The notes beneath the pieces were generated by a model. The model saw only the letters and a list, made by a program, of their open reading frames with translations. It made no database searches and had not been told where the DNA came from. 8,089 bases of DNA from Candidatus Kuenenia stuttgartensis. GTDB lineage: Bacteria > Planctomycetota > Planctomycetia > Isosphaerales > Isosphaeraceae. Position numbers and translations under genes: made by a program. Every line of letters starts with the position of its first letter. The first letter of the stretch is position 1. The DNA is taken from positions 1 to 8,089 of the forward strand of contig CAMBZY010000132.1 in the NCBI GenBank assembly GCA_945872325.1, written 5' to 3'. This document shows positions 1 through 7,453 of the stretch, one piece after another.

Positions 1-462
1 AAAGTGAAGAAAGCGGTAGCGACTAAAGCAGTTGCGAAAGTAGCTGTCAAGCCAGCAGCCAAAGCGGCACCAGTGAAAGCGGCTGCCAAGCCAGTGGCGA
101 AGAAGGAAGTGGTCAAGCCGGCCGTGAAAGCCGTCGCAAAAGTGGCTGCCAAGCCAGCTCCTAAAGCGACTCCAGTGAAAGCCGCTGCCAAGCCCGTGGC
201 AAAGAAGGAAGTGGTCAAGCCAGCCGTGAAAGCGGTCGCGAAAGTGGCTGCCAAGCCAGCGGCTAAAGCACATGTGAAGGCTGCTGCGAAGCCTGTCGCG
301 AAAAAGGCTGTCGTGGCCGTAAAGGCGCCAGTGAAGGCTGTTGCGAAAGTGGCGGTCAAGGCTGTTGCGGCAGCTCCCGTTAAGGCGGCAGCCAAGCCTT
401 CAGTGAAAGCTGCGGCCGTGAAAAAGCCAGTGAAAGCCGTGCCCAAGGCGAAAAAAGGCTGA
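1..462 (+). CDS. Histone H1-like Lys/Ala/Pro/Val-repeat protein, 3' part (partial at left edge)
   Basis: The reading frame is open to the first base of the window, and the first possible start (GTG at 4) already lies inside the repeat, so this is probably the C-terminal part of a longer protein. The visible 150-odd residues are almost only Lys, Ala, Val and Pro, with a few Glu, Thr, Ser and His, so the product is extremely basic and without a stable fold. A unit of 33-34 residues recurs: bases 73-174, 175-273, then a degenerate third unit from 274. Each begins VKAAAKPVAKK and the first two continue EVVKPAVKAVAKVAAKP. Such tails are known from bacterial histone H1-like proteins and from HU-like proteins with an added basic tail, which bind and compact DNA. 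A nucleoid role is therefore inferred. The missing N-terminus would decide between a HU fusion, a pure H1-like protein and a basic tail on something else. A strong terminator follows 43 bp after the stop. Confidence 0.75.
   Translation, partial: KVKKAVATKAVAKVAVKPAAKAAPVKAAAKPVAKKEVVKPAVKAVAKVAAKPAPKATPVKAAAKPVAKKEVVKPAVKAVAKVAAKPAAKAHVKAAAKPVAKKAVVAVKAPVKAVAKVAVKAVAAAPVKAAAKPSVKAAAVKKPVKAVPKAKKG
73..342 (+). repeat. Tandem repeat of about 100 bp inside the basic-tail gene
   Basis: Two clear units of 102 bp (73-174) and 99 bp (175-273) plus a weaker third begin with GTGAARGC and encode the VKAAAKPVAKK repeat. The units keep the frame. Differences are mostly at third codon positions, with a one-codon length change, as expected for a coding repeat that expands and contracts under selection for composition. 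Confidence 0.75.
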
Positions 463-505
463 GAAGGCTGATTAAACCTTAATCACGCTCAGAAGCGTAT
501 TTCTG

Positions 506-543
506 TCCGCCCGGTCTCGTTCCCAAGACCGGGCGGAATTTTT
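506..543 (+). terminator. Intrinsic terminator of the histone-like gene
   Basis: A perfect 12-bp GC-rich stem (TCCGCCCGGTCT at 506-517 pairs with AGACCGGGCGGA at 526-537) encloses an 8-nt loop. It is followed by A and then five T (539-543). It lies 43 bp past the stop codon on the same strand and has the full form of a Rho-independent terminator. Confidence 0.9.
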
Positions 544-1152
544 AGATTGAAGTTAAGACGCGTGTCGTTTATGCCTCAGAATTTATTCGTAGCGGTTTTC
601 GAATCAGATCCAAATCCCGCCATGCCTGGGGACATGTCATAACAGTGGTAAATTCCCAACATGTCGGGGGGGACCTTTTACGGTTCTGGCGAATCTTCAA
701 GAAATTTTCACAGAGTGATTTGCTGAGCTGGAGAAAGAGTCCAGAGGCGTTGAGAATCCGGATTTTCCGGAAAAAACGAACTTCGACGGTGGTTGCTGAG
801 GAACTTCTGCGACAGCGCTCTTGCCTAAATGCCCATGAACTCATCATGATAAGAGCTAAGTACCAAACGAAACACTCGGGAATTCCGCCAGGTCTTTGGC
901 TTGAACCAAAGTTGGTGGTTGTCGCGAATGAGCCAGAGAATCATCAGTTCCGCCATCATCCGAATCGTCTCGATATCCAGATTCTGGTTCACCCGTGTTT
1001 TCTTGGGAAATGGTTGAATGAGTCGAGTATCCACAAAGGCTTACGAGCATTTGTGGATTGAAAAAGGCCAACTTGGGGCCATCTGCTGAAAGGCAGTCCT
1101 GAGGCGGTTTTTTGGCTCATCCTAAAAATACTCCAAATCGCATCATGCTCTA
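544..1152. other. Intergenic stretch of about 610 bp with no supportable gene
   Basis: This stretch is visibly richer in A+T than the flanking genes. Open frames exist on both strands (for example 645-1061 plus, 569-847 and 825-1034 minus). None shows a recognisable family, a clear ribosome-binding site or the third-position GC preference of the neighbours, and they overlap each other in conflict. Small structures seen are an 8-bp palindrome GACATGTC (631-638) with ACATGTC repeated at 659-665, and a short hairpin TCCGGA-TTT-TCCGGA (757-771). The stretch presumably carries the promoter of the ABC operon, but I cannot point to convincing -35/-10 boxes. A decayed gene or a small RNA is possible but unsupported. 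Confidence 0.5.
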
Positions 1153-1158
1153 GGGGAG
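1153..1158 (+). promoter_or_regulatory. Ribosome-binding site of the ABC ATPase gene
   Basis: GGGGAG lies 9 nt before the ATG at 1168. It fixes this start in preference to the inner start codons. Confidence 0.65.
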
Positions 1159-1167
1159 CAAGCCTCG

Positions 1168-2088
1168 ATGAGTCAGTCCGACATCATCATTGAGATCAAA
1201 AACCTGACTAAAGTTTACCGGGACTTCTGGGGTCGCCCCAAGGTTCAGGCACTTAAGGCACTCGACCTGCAAGTCAAACGCGGCGAGATCTTCGGCTTGC
1301 TGGGCCCGAACGGCTCTGGCAAGACTACCACGATCAAACTGTTGCTGGGCCTGCTCTTCCCAACCGAAGGCGAAGCCCTGATCTTCAACGAGCCGACCAC
1401 AAACGTGGCCAAAAACGAGCGGATCGGCTATCTGCCTGAAGAGTCCTACCTCTACAAGTTCCTGAACGCTGAAGAAACGCTCGACTTTTATGGTCGACTG
1501 TTCAAAATTAGTGGTGCAGAACGCCGTAAACGGATCAACAAACTGATCGACATGGTCGGCCTTAACCATGCCCGCCACCGTCAGTTACGCGAATACTCCA
1601 AGGGTATGCAGCGACGTATCGGTCTGGCTCAGGCTTTGATCAACGATCCAGAACTGGTCCTGCTCGACGAACCGACATCGGGTCTTGACCCAATCGGTAC
1701 CGCTGAGATCAAAGATCTGATTCTCGACCTCAAAGCTCAGGGCAAAACGATTGTTCTCTCAGGCCACCTTCTGGCCGACATGCAGGACATCTGCGACCGG
1801 ATCGCGATTCTCCACCGCGGTGAATTGCGCGAGCTTGGCCGCGTGCAGGATCTCCTGACTGTTCAGGACATTACGCAGATCAAGGTCAAGGATTTGCCAG
1901 ATTCGGCCATCGACGAAATTCGTCAGGTGATCGAGCGCCATAACGGCAATCTGGTCTCTGTGGATCACCCGACCACGACCCTTGACGAACTCTTCCTGCG
2001 TATCGTTCGCGAGAGCGACCAGTTCCCTGGCCGCCGTCACGTTACGGATCGTGCCAAGGCCGACGCTGGCTCGCCCAATAATTCCTGA
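1168..2088 (+). CDS. ABC transporter ATP-binding protein (ABC-2 exporter class)
   Basis: This 306-residue cytoplasmic ATPase should drive the permease encoded next. All motifs of an ABC nucleotide-binding domain are present and in order: Walker A GPNGSGKTT (residues 46-54), Q-loop region GYLPEE (87-92) with Glu where many families have Gln, signature YSKGMQRR (143-150, a variant of LSGGQ), Walker B LVLLDEPT (163-170) with catalytic Glu168, D-loop SGLD (171-174) and switch His200. Residues from about 225 onward form a C-terminal extension typical of ABC-2 type ATPases, ending TTLDELFLRIV, a common closing motif of this class. The Glu-for-Gln Q-loop, KGM signature and length fit the NatA/CcmA-like branch of polytopic-permease partners. 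The ATG at 1168 is preceded by GGGGAG (1153-1158) at 9 nt, which supports this start. The stop is 97 bp before the permease start, so the two are likely cotranscribed. The substrate cannot be read from the ATPase. Confidence 0.95.
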   Translation: MSQSDIIIEIKNLTKVYRDFWGRPKVQALKALDLQVKRGEIFGLLGPNGSGKTTTIKLLLGLLFPTEGEALIFNEPTTNVAKNERIGYLPEESYLYKFLNAEETLDFYGRLFKISGAERRKRINKLIDMVGLNHARHRQLREYSKGMQRRIGLAQALINDPELVLLDEPTSGLDPIGTAEIKDLILDLKAQGKTIVLSGHLLADMQDICDRIAILHRGELRELGRVQDLLTVQDITQIKVKDLPDSAIDEIRQVIERHNGNLVSVDHPTTTLDELFLRIVRESDQFPGRRHVTDRAKADAGSPNNS

Positions 2089-2185
2089 GACAATCCAAGG
2101 CATCCTTCATCGCTGGGTCAATGGCCCTTAAACGATTCGCCAACACTCCGGCGATGAAACTCATGCCACCTCCGTACCTTGCGGA

Positions 2186-4669
2186 GTGTATTCGCGTCAT
2201 ATCACGATCCATAAGACGATCATTTCAATCGTGACCCTCGGTGGGATATTCAATAACGTGCTGGACTCCATCTTTCTCATTGCCCAAGCCGACGCAGCCG
2301 CTGCCACACCGCAAGCTGCCAGTTGGCTGATGAATTTCATGGGTTGGGTGTACCTGCTGGGTGACCCGGCCATTACGACCAAAGGTCTTCTCGGGTCGCT
2401 CCTGACCTGGCTGAAGATCATCGGCCTGTTCAGCCTGGTTGCCTGGATAGGCGCCCGGGTTCTTCAGGCCATCAAAGACCGTATCTCGCTGCCTGCCCTT
2501 TCCGGGCTTGCCGCAGCCGGTCTTGTTGGAGGACTGATCAGCATTCTCCTGCAGGTCCTTCAAAGCACAGGCCGACTCGCTTTGCCGATCATTGGAGGAG
2601 TCTCTCCGGCGATCATTCTGGCCATTCTGTCGATTATTGCCGTCGTGGTCTGGCTGGAGGCCACTTTGTGGATCTCCATGAGCCGCCGCGAGTCGCCTGG
2701 CGACAAACTCCTCCTGATCGCCATGCACATTGCACTCGCCTTCGGGATGTTCTCCGGCATCTATATCGTTCAGAATTATGCCTCAACCCAAGGGATCAAA
2801 ATTTCGATCCTGGAAGGTATCCAGCAAGGTTCCCGGATGGGTTTGACCTTCATGGGTTACACCGCTCTGGCCATGCTCGGATTCAGGTTATTGCAAGAGT
2901 TACGTCGGGTGAATCCGATCCGGACCATGGCCATCGCCTGGCTCTCCCGTAAGGAAGCTACCCGACGGATGTGGGCCCCTTATGTGGTCACAGCTGTGTT
3001 CCTGGTGGTTCTGGCCTTCACCCACTGGTTCCTCCAGCCGCCTCGACCCGCTGAAATGAGCCGCCTGTTCGTGGGGACTCTGACCCTGCTGTGCTCGTTG
3101 CTGATCACCCTGATGATCATCTTCCTGTCACCTTTGTCACTTCCAACCGATATCCAGCAACAGACGATTTATACGATCGTCTCCAAGCCTGTGAGCCGAC
3201 TGGAAATGATCTGGGGCCGGATTCTGGGCTACATGACACTGGTCACCCTGATCATCGCCCTGTTCGGCGGAATCAGCTACATCTATTTGATCCGGCAGGT
3301 CAACAGCACGATCCGTCTGACAGCCGCTGAAGCTGAATCGATTCGCAGTGGGAACCCGCTTCGGGCCACCCAACTCGACGAACAGGCTGAGCAACTGACA
3401 GCCCGGATGTCGGCCCGCGTGCCTGTGAAGGGTTCGCTCCTGTTTCGTGACTCTCGCGGAACTCCCCAGATCAAGGGGATCGACGTTGGTCAGGAACTTG
3501 AATACAGAACCCACGTGGAAGGTGCCACACCATCCAAAGGGATCTGGCGATTTGGGGTCATTTCGCACCCGTTTGACGAAGTGCGGAACATGGCTGCCCG
3601 TGACTCAGGCAAACCGCCTGGCCCACAGCAATACCCAATCCTCGACCGTCGCGTTCCTGTGGATAACTTCTTGCGTGCTGGGACTCTGGAATATGTAGAC
3701 AACCAGATTGCCACCCTCAAGGCTCAGCAATCCAAGGGCGTTAAGGGCCTGGAATCGAATATCGAGGCCCTTCAGACCCAGCGACGCCCTCTGGCAAACA
3801 AAGATGCAGAACTGAAAGCGGCCCTCAAGGCTGCCCAGACTGCGGACAAGCAGGACGAAATCAACCGTGTCCAAGGCGAGTTGGCCTTGATCCACAGTGA
3901 TCCGTTCAAAGTGGAAATGACATTCACCATCTACCGGACCACCAAGGGCCGTGTGGGTGAGCCAGTATTTGCTTCGATGAAGGTTTTGAATCCCATCACT
4001 TCCGAGCAATACGAAAACACTTTCCCTGTCAGGGAATACTACACAGACATGCAGACGATTCCAGCCTCGTTGCTGGTCGGTTCGGGCGGGTTCTTGAACA
4101 TTGAGATTCAGTGTGTCAGTTCCACACAATATTTAGGCATGGCTGAGAGCGACCTGTTCGTTCTGGCCTCAGACGGATCGTTCTTCTGGAACTTCTTCCG
4201 TGGCCTCATGGGTGTATGGCTTCAGGCACTTGTTCTGACCTCGATCGGCGTCTTTGCAGGTACGTTCCTCAGCTGGCCGGTGGCATTGCTCACCACGATC
4301 GCCTTCTTTATTGGCGGTCAGGTCGCTTTCGGCTACCTTCAGGAATTTGCCATTCAGGCCCAGACCGGCGGTGGCCCGTTTGAGTCGCTCTATCGTCTTC
4401 TGTCGCACGATAACCAGATGGCCGACCTGACCCCGACCCTGGCCGTGGTCACAGCCAAGACACTTGACTCGCTGATTCTGCCTGTCATGTCGCGACTGGT
4501 TTACGTGGTTCCCAACTTCGCTTCACTCGATGTCTCCAACTCCGTTGCAGACGGCTTTGCCGTGACAAACGACAAGATGATTGGCAATGCCCTTATGGCG
4601 ATTGCTTATGCTCTGCCGTTCTCTGTCGCTGGTTTCTTCGTGCTCAAGAATCGTGAGGTGGCCGCATGA
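2186..4669 (+). CDS. ABC-2 type permease with a large extracytoplasmic coiled-coil insertion
   Basis: This 827-residue integral membrane protein is the probable partner of the upstream ATPase. Hydrophobic segments lie near residues 68-95, 104-126, 132-160, 175-197, 213-235, 262-283, 293-317, 345-369, 668-697, 699-718 and 799-821. The stretch IYTIVSKPVSRLEMIWGR (328-345), between two membrane segments, resembles the cytoplasmic coupling helix of ABC-2/NosY-type permeases. By that topology the roughly 300-residue insertion 370-667 lies outside. The insertion has strand-rich halves (about 408-460 and 572-660) separated by a charged, Gln/Lys/Glu-rich helical stretch (503-565) that looks like a coiled-coil hairpin. 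ABC-2 permeases usually have about 250-400 residues and six membrane segments, so this one is about twice as long. The first start in frame is GTG 2186, but no proper ribosome-binding site precedes it. GTG 2231, GTG 2258 or ATG 2330 are alternatives, so the first 48 residues are uncertain. The end overlaps the next gene by ATGA. Class assignment is firm; substrate is unknown. Confidence 0.85.
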   Translation: MYSRHITIHKTIISIVTLGGIFNNVLDSIFLIAQADAAAATPQAASWLMNFMGWVYLLGDPAITTKGLLGSLLTWLKIIGLFSLVAWIGARVLQAIKDRISLPALSGLAAAGLVGGLISILLQVLQSTGRLALPIIGGVSPAIILAILSIIAVVVWLEATLWISMSRRESPGDKLLLIAMHIALAFGMFSGIYIVQNYASTQGIKISILEGIQQGSRMGLTFMGYTALAMLGFRLLQELRRVNPIRTMAIAWLSRKEATRRMWAPYVVTAVFLVVLAFTHWFLQPPRPAEMSRLFVGTLTLLCSLLITLMIIFLSPLSLPTDIQQQTIYTIVSKPVSRLEMIWGRILGYMTLVTLIIALFGGISYIYLIRQVNSTIRLTAAEAESIRSGNPLRATQLDEQAEQLTARMSARVPVKGSLLFRDSRGTPQIKGIDVGQELEYRTHVEGATPSKGIWRFGVISHPFDEVRNMAARDSGKPPGPQQYPILDRRVPVDNFLRAGTLEYVDNQIATLKAQQSKGVKGLESNIEALQTQRRPLANKDAELKAALKAAQTADKQDEINRVQGELALIHSDPFKVEMTFTIYRTTKGRVGEPVFASMKVLNPITSEQYENTFPVREYYTDMQTIPASLLVGSGGFLNIEIQCVSSTQYLGMAESDLFVLASDGSFFWNFFRGLMGVWLQALVLTSIGVFAGTFLSWPVALLTTIAFFIGGQVAFGYLQEFAIQAQTGGGPFESLYRLLSHDNQMADLTPTLAVVTAKTLDSLILPVMSRLVYVVPNFASLDVSNSVADGFAVTNDKMIGNALMAIAYALPFSVAGFFVLKNREVAA

Positions 4670-6237
4670 CGAACATATTCGGCGATCGCAAAATCCGTTA
4701 CTGGATTATCATCCTCGTTCTGTTCGGGATCATGTATCCCTACAGGCAGTGGCTTAACAGCGAAAAAGATCGTCTCGATCTCGGTGAAGCCACCCTTGGT
4801 AAAGTGGACACCGGCAGCTTCATGCTCAAACTGGCACTGCTGGGTGGTGCCCGGGGCGTGGCCGCCAACGTGCTTTGGACTCGCGCCATCGAACTTCAGA
4901 GGATCCAGGAATGGGACCGCATGAAGACCACGGTGGACCTGATCACCAAACTCCAGCCGCACTTCCTTGCTGTGTGGACCTATCAGTCGTGGAATCTGGC
5001 TTACAACGTCTCTGTCGAATGGGATGCCCCTGAAGACAAATACGACTGGATCAAGCAGGGGATCAACTTCGTTCGCGACGGGGTCTCCAAGAACCAGAAT
5101 TCGCCCGACCTTCAGTGGGACACAGCCTGGACTTACTACCACAAGCTGGGTTTTGCTGACGAAGCGATCATTTTGCGGAAACTGTTCCGCGACGACAAAG
5201 ACGAACCGTTCAAGACCAACCCGGTCAACAAGTCGATCCAGAACGACAACTTTCAGGTCGGTGGAGGCTGGTTCGAATCGGCTGTCAATCTGGTGGACAG
5301 CGGTGCAAATCGCTTGAACACCTCGATTGAAAGCACCGTGGAATATGTCGATGCCCCTACCCAGCGTAAAGGCCGGGCGGGCGACCTCGCATTCCGTTCC
5401 ATGCCAGCCCACGCCCAGACCCGCTATGCAGTGAGCCTGGAAAAAGAATCCATGAAAGACGTTCCTGCTACATTCGGCGAACTCGCTGCTGCCGAATGGA
5501 ACAACGCCCTTCTGAGCTGGAGAAAATTCGGGGATTACACCTACGAGGCTCCAAACGACATTCCTCTTGAAGACAAACGGCTTGTGAAAAACAAGGTCCG
5601 TATCGCTGATGGCGAAGATTACCGGGTCTTCGACAAAATGACCAAGCCTGAATACTGGCAGGAAGAGCTTGGTATCAAGGTCACAGCCAACGATGCCATC
5701 GCTCTGGCTGAGAACAAAAAGCACTGGACGGACCGTTGGGGTACTCAGATGAACTACCCTTACTGGACCGATCGGTGCCGCGCCGAAGCCACAAGCGAAG
5801 GTGTGAGCGCCCGCCGGATGTTCTATGAAGGCACAAAGGCCTATCGTCGTGCGGACTTCCAGACGGCTGTGAAGTTTTATCGCGATGGCTTGAATCTCTG
5901 GAAAGACCTTCTAAAAGGCCACCCGAGCTATGGCAACGACGACATCAACAAGAAGGACACGGGCCTGATCGTCAAACGATACAAGCGTGCCTTCCTGCAA
6001 GCTGGTCTCGGTAACGATCTGCCTGCCGATACACCGTTTCTGGACTTCCTGAAAATTGCTGAAGCGGACACCTCGGTGGATCCGTTCGACGCTCAGGAAA
6101 TGCTCCCAAGCACGCCTGGTGCGAGTGCAGGCGGCGGAGCAGGTGCAGCAGCTGGTGCCGGTGCAGCGGGTGGTCGTCCGACGACTCCTCCTCCAGCCAT
6201 CAGACCGACTTCTCCAAACGTTCAACCTCTGAAATAA
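4666..6237 (+). CDS. Membrane-anchored helical (TPR-like) protein of unknown function, coupled to the ABC permease
   Basis: I do not recognise a named family for this 523-residue protein. The ATG at 4666 overlaps the permease stop (ATGA, 4666-4669), which implies translational coupling and a shared complex. Residues about 10-26 (IRYWIIILVLFGIMYPY) form one membrane segment after a short basic start, so the rest probably faces the periplasmic side as a signal anchor. Residues 50-175 contain aromatic-rich helical pairs (LQPHFLAVWTYQSWNLAYNVS at 96-116, QWDTAWTYYHKLGFADEAI near 150-168). A helical hairpin at about 382-415 (GTKAYRRADFQTAVKFYRDGL) has TPR-like spacing. The fold is therefore probably an alpha-solenoid, used for protein contacts. 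The C-terminus ends in a low-complexity Gly/Ala run (485-503) and a Pro/Thr-rich tail. An antisense frame over most of the gene is a codon-bias shadow. A role as accessory subunit of the transporter is inferred from context only. Confidence 0.8.
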   Translation: MTNIFGDRKIRYWIIILVLFGIMYPYRQWLNSEKDRLDLGEATLGKVDTGSFMLKLALLGGARGVAANVLWTRAIELQRIQEWDRMKTTVDLITKLQPHFLAVWTYQSWNLAYNVSVEWDAPEDKYDWIKQGINFVRDGVSKNQNSPDLQWDTAWTYYHKLGFADEAIILRKLFRDDKDEPFKTNPVNKSIQNDNFQVGGGWFESAVNLVDSGANRLNTSIESTVEYVDAPTQRKGRAGDLAFRSMPAHAQTRYAVSLEKESMKDVPATFGELAAAEWNNALLSWRKFGDYTYEAPNDIPLEDKRLVKNKVRIADGEDYRVFDKMTKPEYWQEELGIKVTANDAIALAENKKHWTDRWGTQMNYPYWTDRCRAEATSEGVSARRMFYEGTKAYRRADFQTAVKFYRDGLNLWKDLLKGHPSYGNDDINKKDTGLIVKRYKRAFLQAGLGNDLPADTPFLDFLKIAEADTSVDPFDAQEMLPSTPGASAGGGAGAAAGAGAAGGRPTTPPPAIRPTSPNVQPLK

Positions 6238-6273
6238 TTTCAGTGGCGAGAACAGCGAAACGACATCTAAAAG

Positions 6274-6307
6274 AAGCAGGCGGCATGAATTGTCCGCCTG
6301 CTTTTTT
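6274..6307 (+). terminator. Intrinsic terminator of the ABC operon
   Basis: The 8-bp stem GCAGGCGG (6276-6283) / CCGCCTGC (6294-6301), extended by two A-T pairs, has a 10-nt loop and runs into six T (6302-6307). It lies 36 bp after the stop of the third operon gene and separates the operon from mqnD. Confidence 0.9.
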
Positions 6308-6466
6308 CGTTTCATATCCGGCTCGCCGATCTGGCTTGACCTGTTCGAAACCGTCTCTGCTTTCTAAAATAACAAAATCACCGCGACGGCCTGCGTTTGA
6401 TCTGAACCCAACCAAGGCTGACCGCGAATTTCCAGACTCCGCCGGTGCTTTCTTAAACCGGCCCCT

Positions 6467-6472
6467 GAGGAG
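6467..6472 (+). promoter_or_regulatory. Probable ribosome-binding site of mqnD, within small inverted repeats
   Basis: GAGGAG (6467-6472) lies 12 nt before the ATG at 6485, slightly farther than usual. It sits inside an imperfect inverted repeat (6465-6481) and directly after a 6-bp hairpin GCCGGT/ACCGGC (6441-6446 with 6457-6462), so ribosome access might depend on RNA folding. This is weak evidence. Confidence 0.4.
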
Positions 6473-6484
6473 ACTCCCCAGATC

Positions 6485-7351
6485 ATGTCCGCCAGCACAT
6501 CAGCCGAACCGACCGTCATCCGGGTCGGACATAGTCCTGACAGCGACGACGCCTTCATGTTCTATGCCCTGACCCACGACAAAATCGACACCGGCGGCCT
6601 GAAATTCGTTCACCAGCTCGAAGATATCCAGACCCTCAATAACCGCGCCCGCAACGGCGAACTGGAAGTCTCAGCCGTCTCGATCCACGCCTTCGCGCAC
6701 CTGGCCGACACCTATGCTTTGCTCTCATCAGGCTCGTCCATGGGCGACAAATATGGCCCTAAAATCATCACCACGAACCCTGATCTGACGATGGAAGATA
6801 TTCGCAGCGGAAAGGTCAAAGTGGCGGTTCCCGGCCTCCTGACCACCGCCTATCTTTCATTCCGACTCTGTTTTGGCGATGCTGCTCCCGTGGAAGTGGT
6901 TCCGTTTGATCAGATCATTGAACGAGTGCTGGACGGCACTTACGACGCCGGCCTGATCATCCACGAAGGTCAGCTTTACTATCCTGAAAAGGGCCTTCGC
7001 CAGCTGGTGGACATGGGCGTCTGGTGGTACGAGACCACTGGCTTGCCACTGCCCCTCGGCGGCAACGTGGTTCGCAAGGATCTCGGTCAGGAACAGGTCG
7101 AAAAAATCGCCCGACTGCTCAAAGAGTCGATCGTTTATGCTCTGGAGAATCGCCAGGAAGCCCTCGATTACGCCCTGACCTACGCTCGCGACCTCGACCC
7201 AGCCCTGGCCGACCGCTTCGTAGGCATGTACGTCAACGAATGGACGGTCGATTACGGTCCAATCGGACGCGAGGCCGTTCAGGTCCTGCTCGACAAAGCC
7301 GCTGAAGCGAAATTGATCCCCAAGCGGGTCGATGTTCAGTTTGTTGGCTGA
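6485..7351 (+). CDS. mqnD: 1,4-dihydroxy-6-naphthoate synthase (MqnD), futalosine menaquinone pathway
   Basis: The 288-residue product matches the MqnA/MqnD family, which has a periplasmic-binding-protein-like two-lobed fold but acts as a cytoplasmic enzyme. MqnD converts cyclic dehypoxanthine futalosine to 1,4-dihydroxy-6-naphthoate on the way to menaquinone. Visible motifs are VGHSPDSDDAFMFYAL (13-28) near the N-terminus, LEVSAVSIHAFAHL (60-73), LLSSGSSMGDKYGP (79-92), VAVPGLLTTAYL (113-124), DAGLIIHEGQLYY (154-166) and LPLPLGGNVV (187-196). His160 in the IIHEG motif corresponds to the catalytic His described in the Thermus enzyme (His145). Length agrees with the family (about 270-290). MqnD is preferred over MqnA because of the IIHEG and LPLPLGG motifs. 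A generic ABC substrate-binding protein is unlikely because there is no signal peptide. It stands alone here: the ABC operon terminates upstream, and other mqn genes are not in the window. Confidence 0.88.
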   Translation: MSASTSAEPTVIRVGHSPDSDDAFMFYALTHDKIDTGGLKFVHQLEDIQTLNNRARNGELEVSAVSIHAFAHLADTYALLSSGSSMGDKYGPKIITTNPDLTMEDIRSGKVKVAVPGLLTTAYLSFRLCFGDAAPVEVVPFDQIIERVLDGTYDAGLIIHEGQLYYPEKGLRQLVDMGVWWYETTGLPLPLGGNVVRKDLGQEQVEKIARLLKESIVYALENRQEALDYALTYARDLDPALADRFVGMYVNEWTVDYGPIGREAVQVLLDKAAEAKLIPKRVDVQFVG

Positions 7352-7368
7352 GATTTGCTGCAACATGT

Positions 7369-7396
7369 CGCCCACCTGAACAAACTCTGGTGGGCG
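7369..7396 (+). terminator. Hairpin after mqnD, possible weak terminator
   Basis: A perfect 8-bp stem CGCCCACC (7369-7376) / GGTGGGCG (7389-7396) with a 12-nt loop starts 17 bp after the mqnD stop. It is not followed by a T-run (GGCCTGTCTATTA), so it may end transcription poorly or serve as a 3' stabilising structure. Confidence 0.5.
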
Positions 7397-7453
7397 GGCC
7401 TGTCTATTAGGATTAGGCCGAAAATAACCTCCCGTTTTACTTTCAAGGCGATA

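Noticed and set aside
645..1061. 138-codon plus-strand frame in the intergenic gap
   Set aside because: There is no good ribosome-binding site, no recognisable domain and no GC preference at third positions. It is contradicted by equally long frames on the other strand.
4606..5724. 372-codon minus-strand frame
   Set aside because: It lies antisense within the well-supported anchored-protein gene and is explained by the codon bias of that gene.
6336..6370. Sigma-70-type promoter for mqnD (TTGACC ... TAAAAT)
   Set aside because: The two boxes are 23 bp apart, too far for a standard promoter, and no better -35 box lies at 16-18 bp before TAAAAT.
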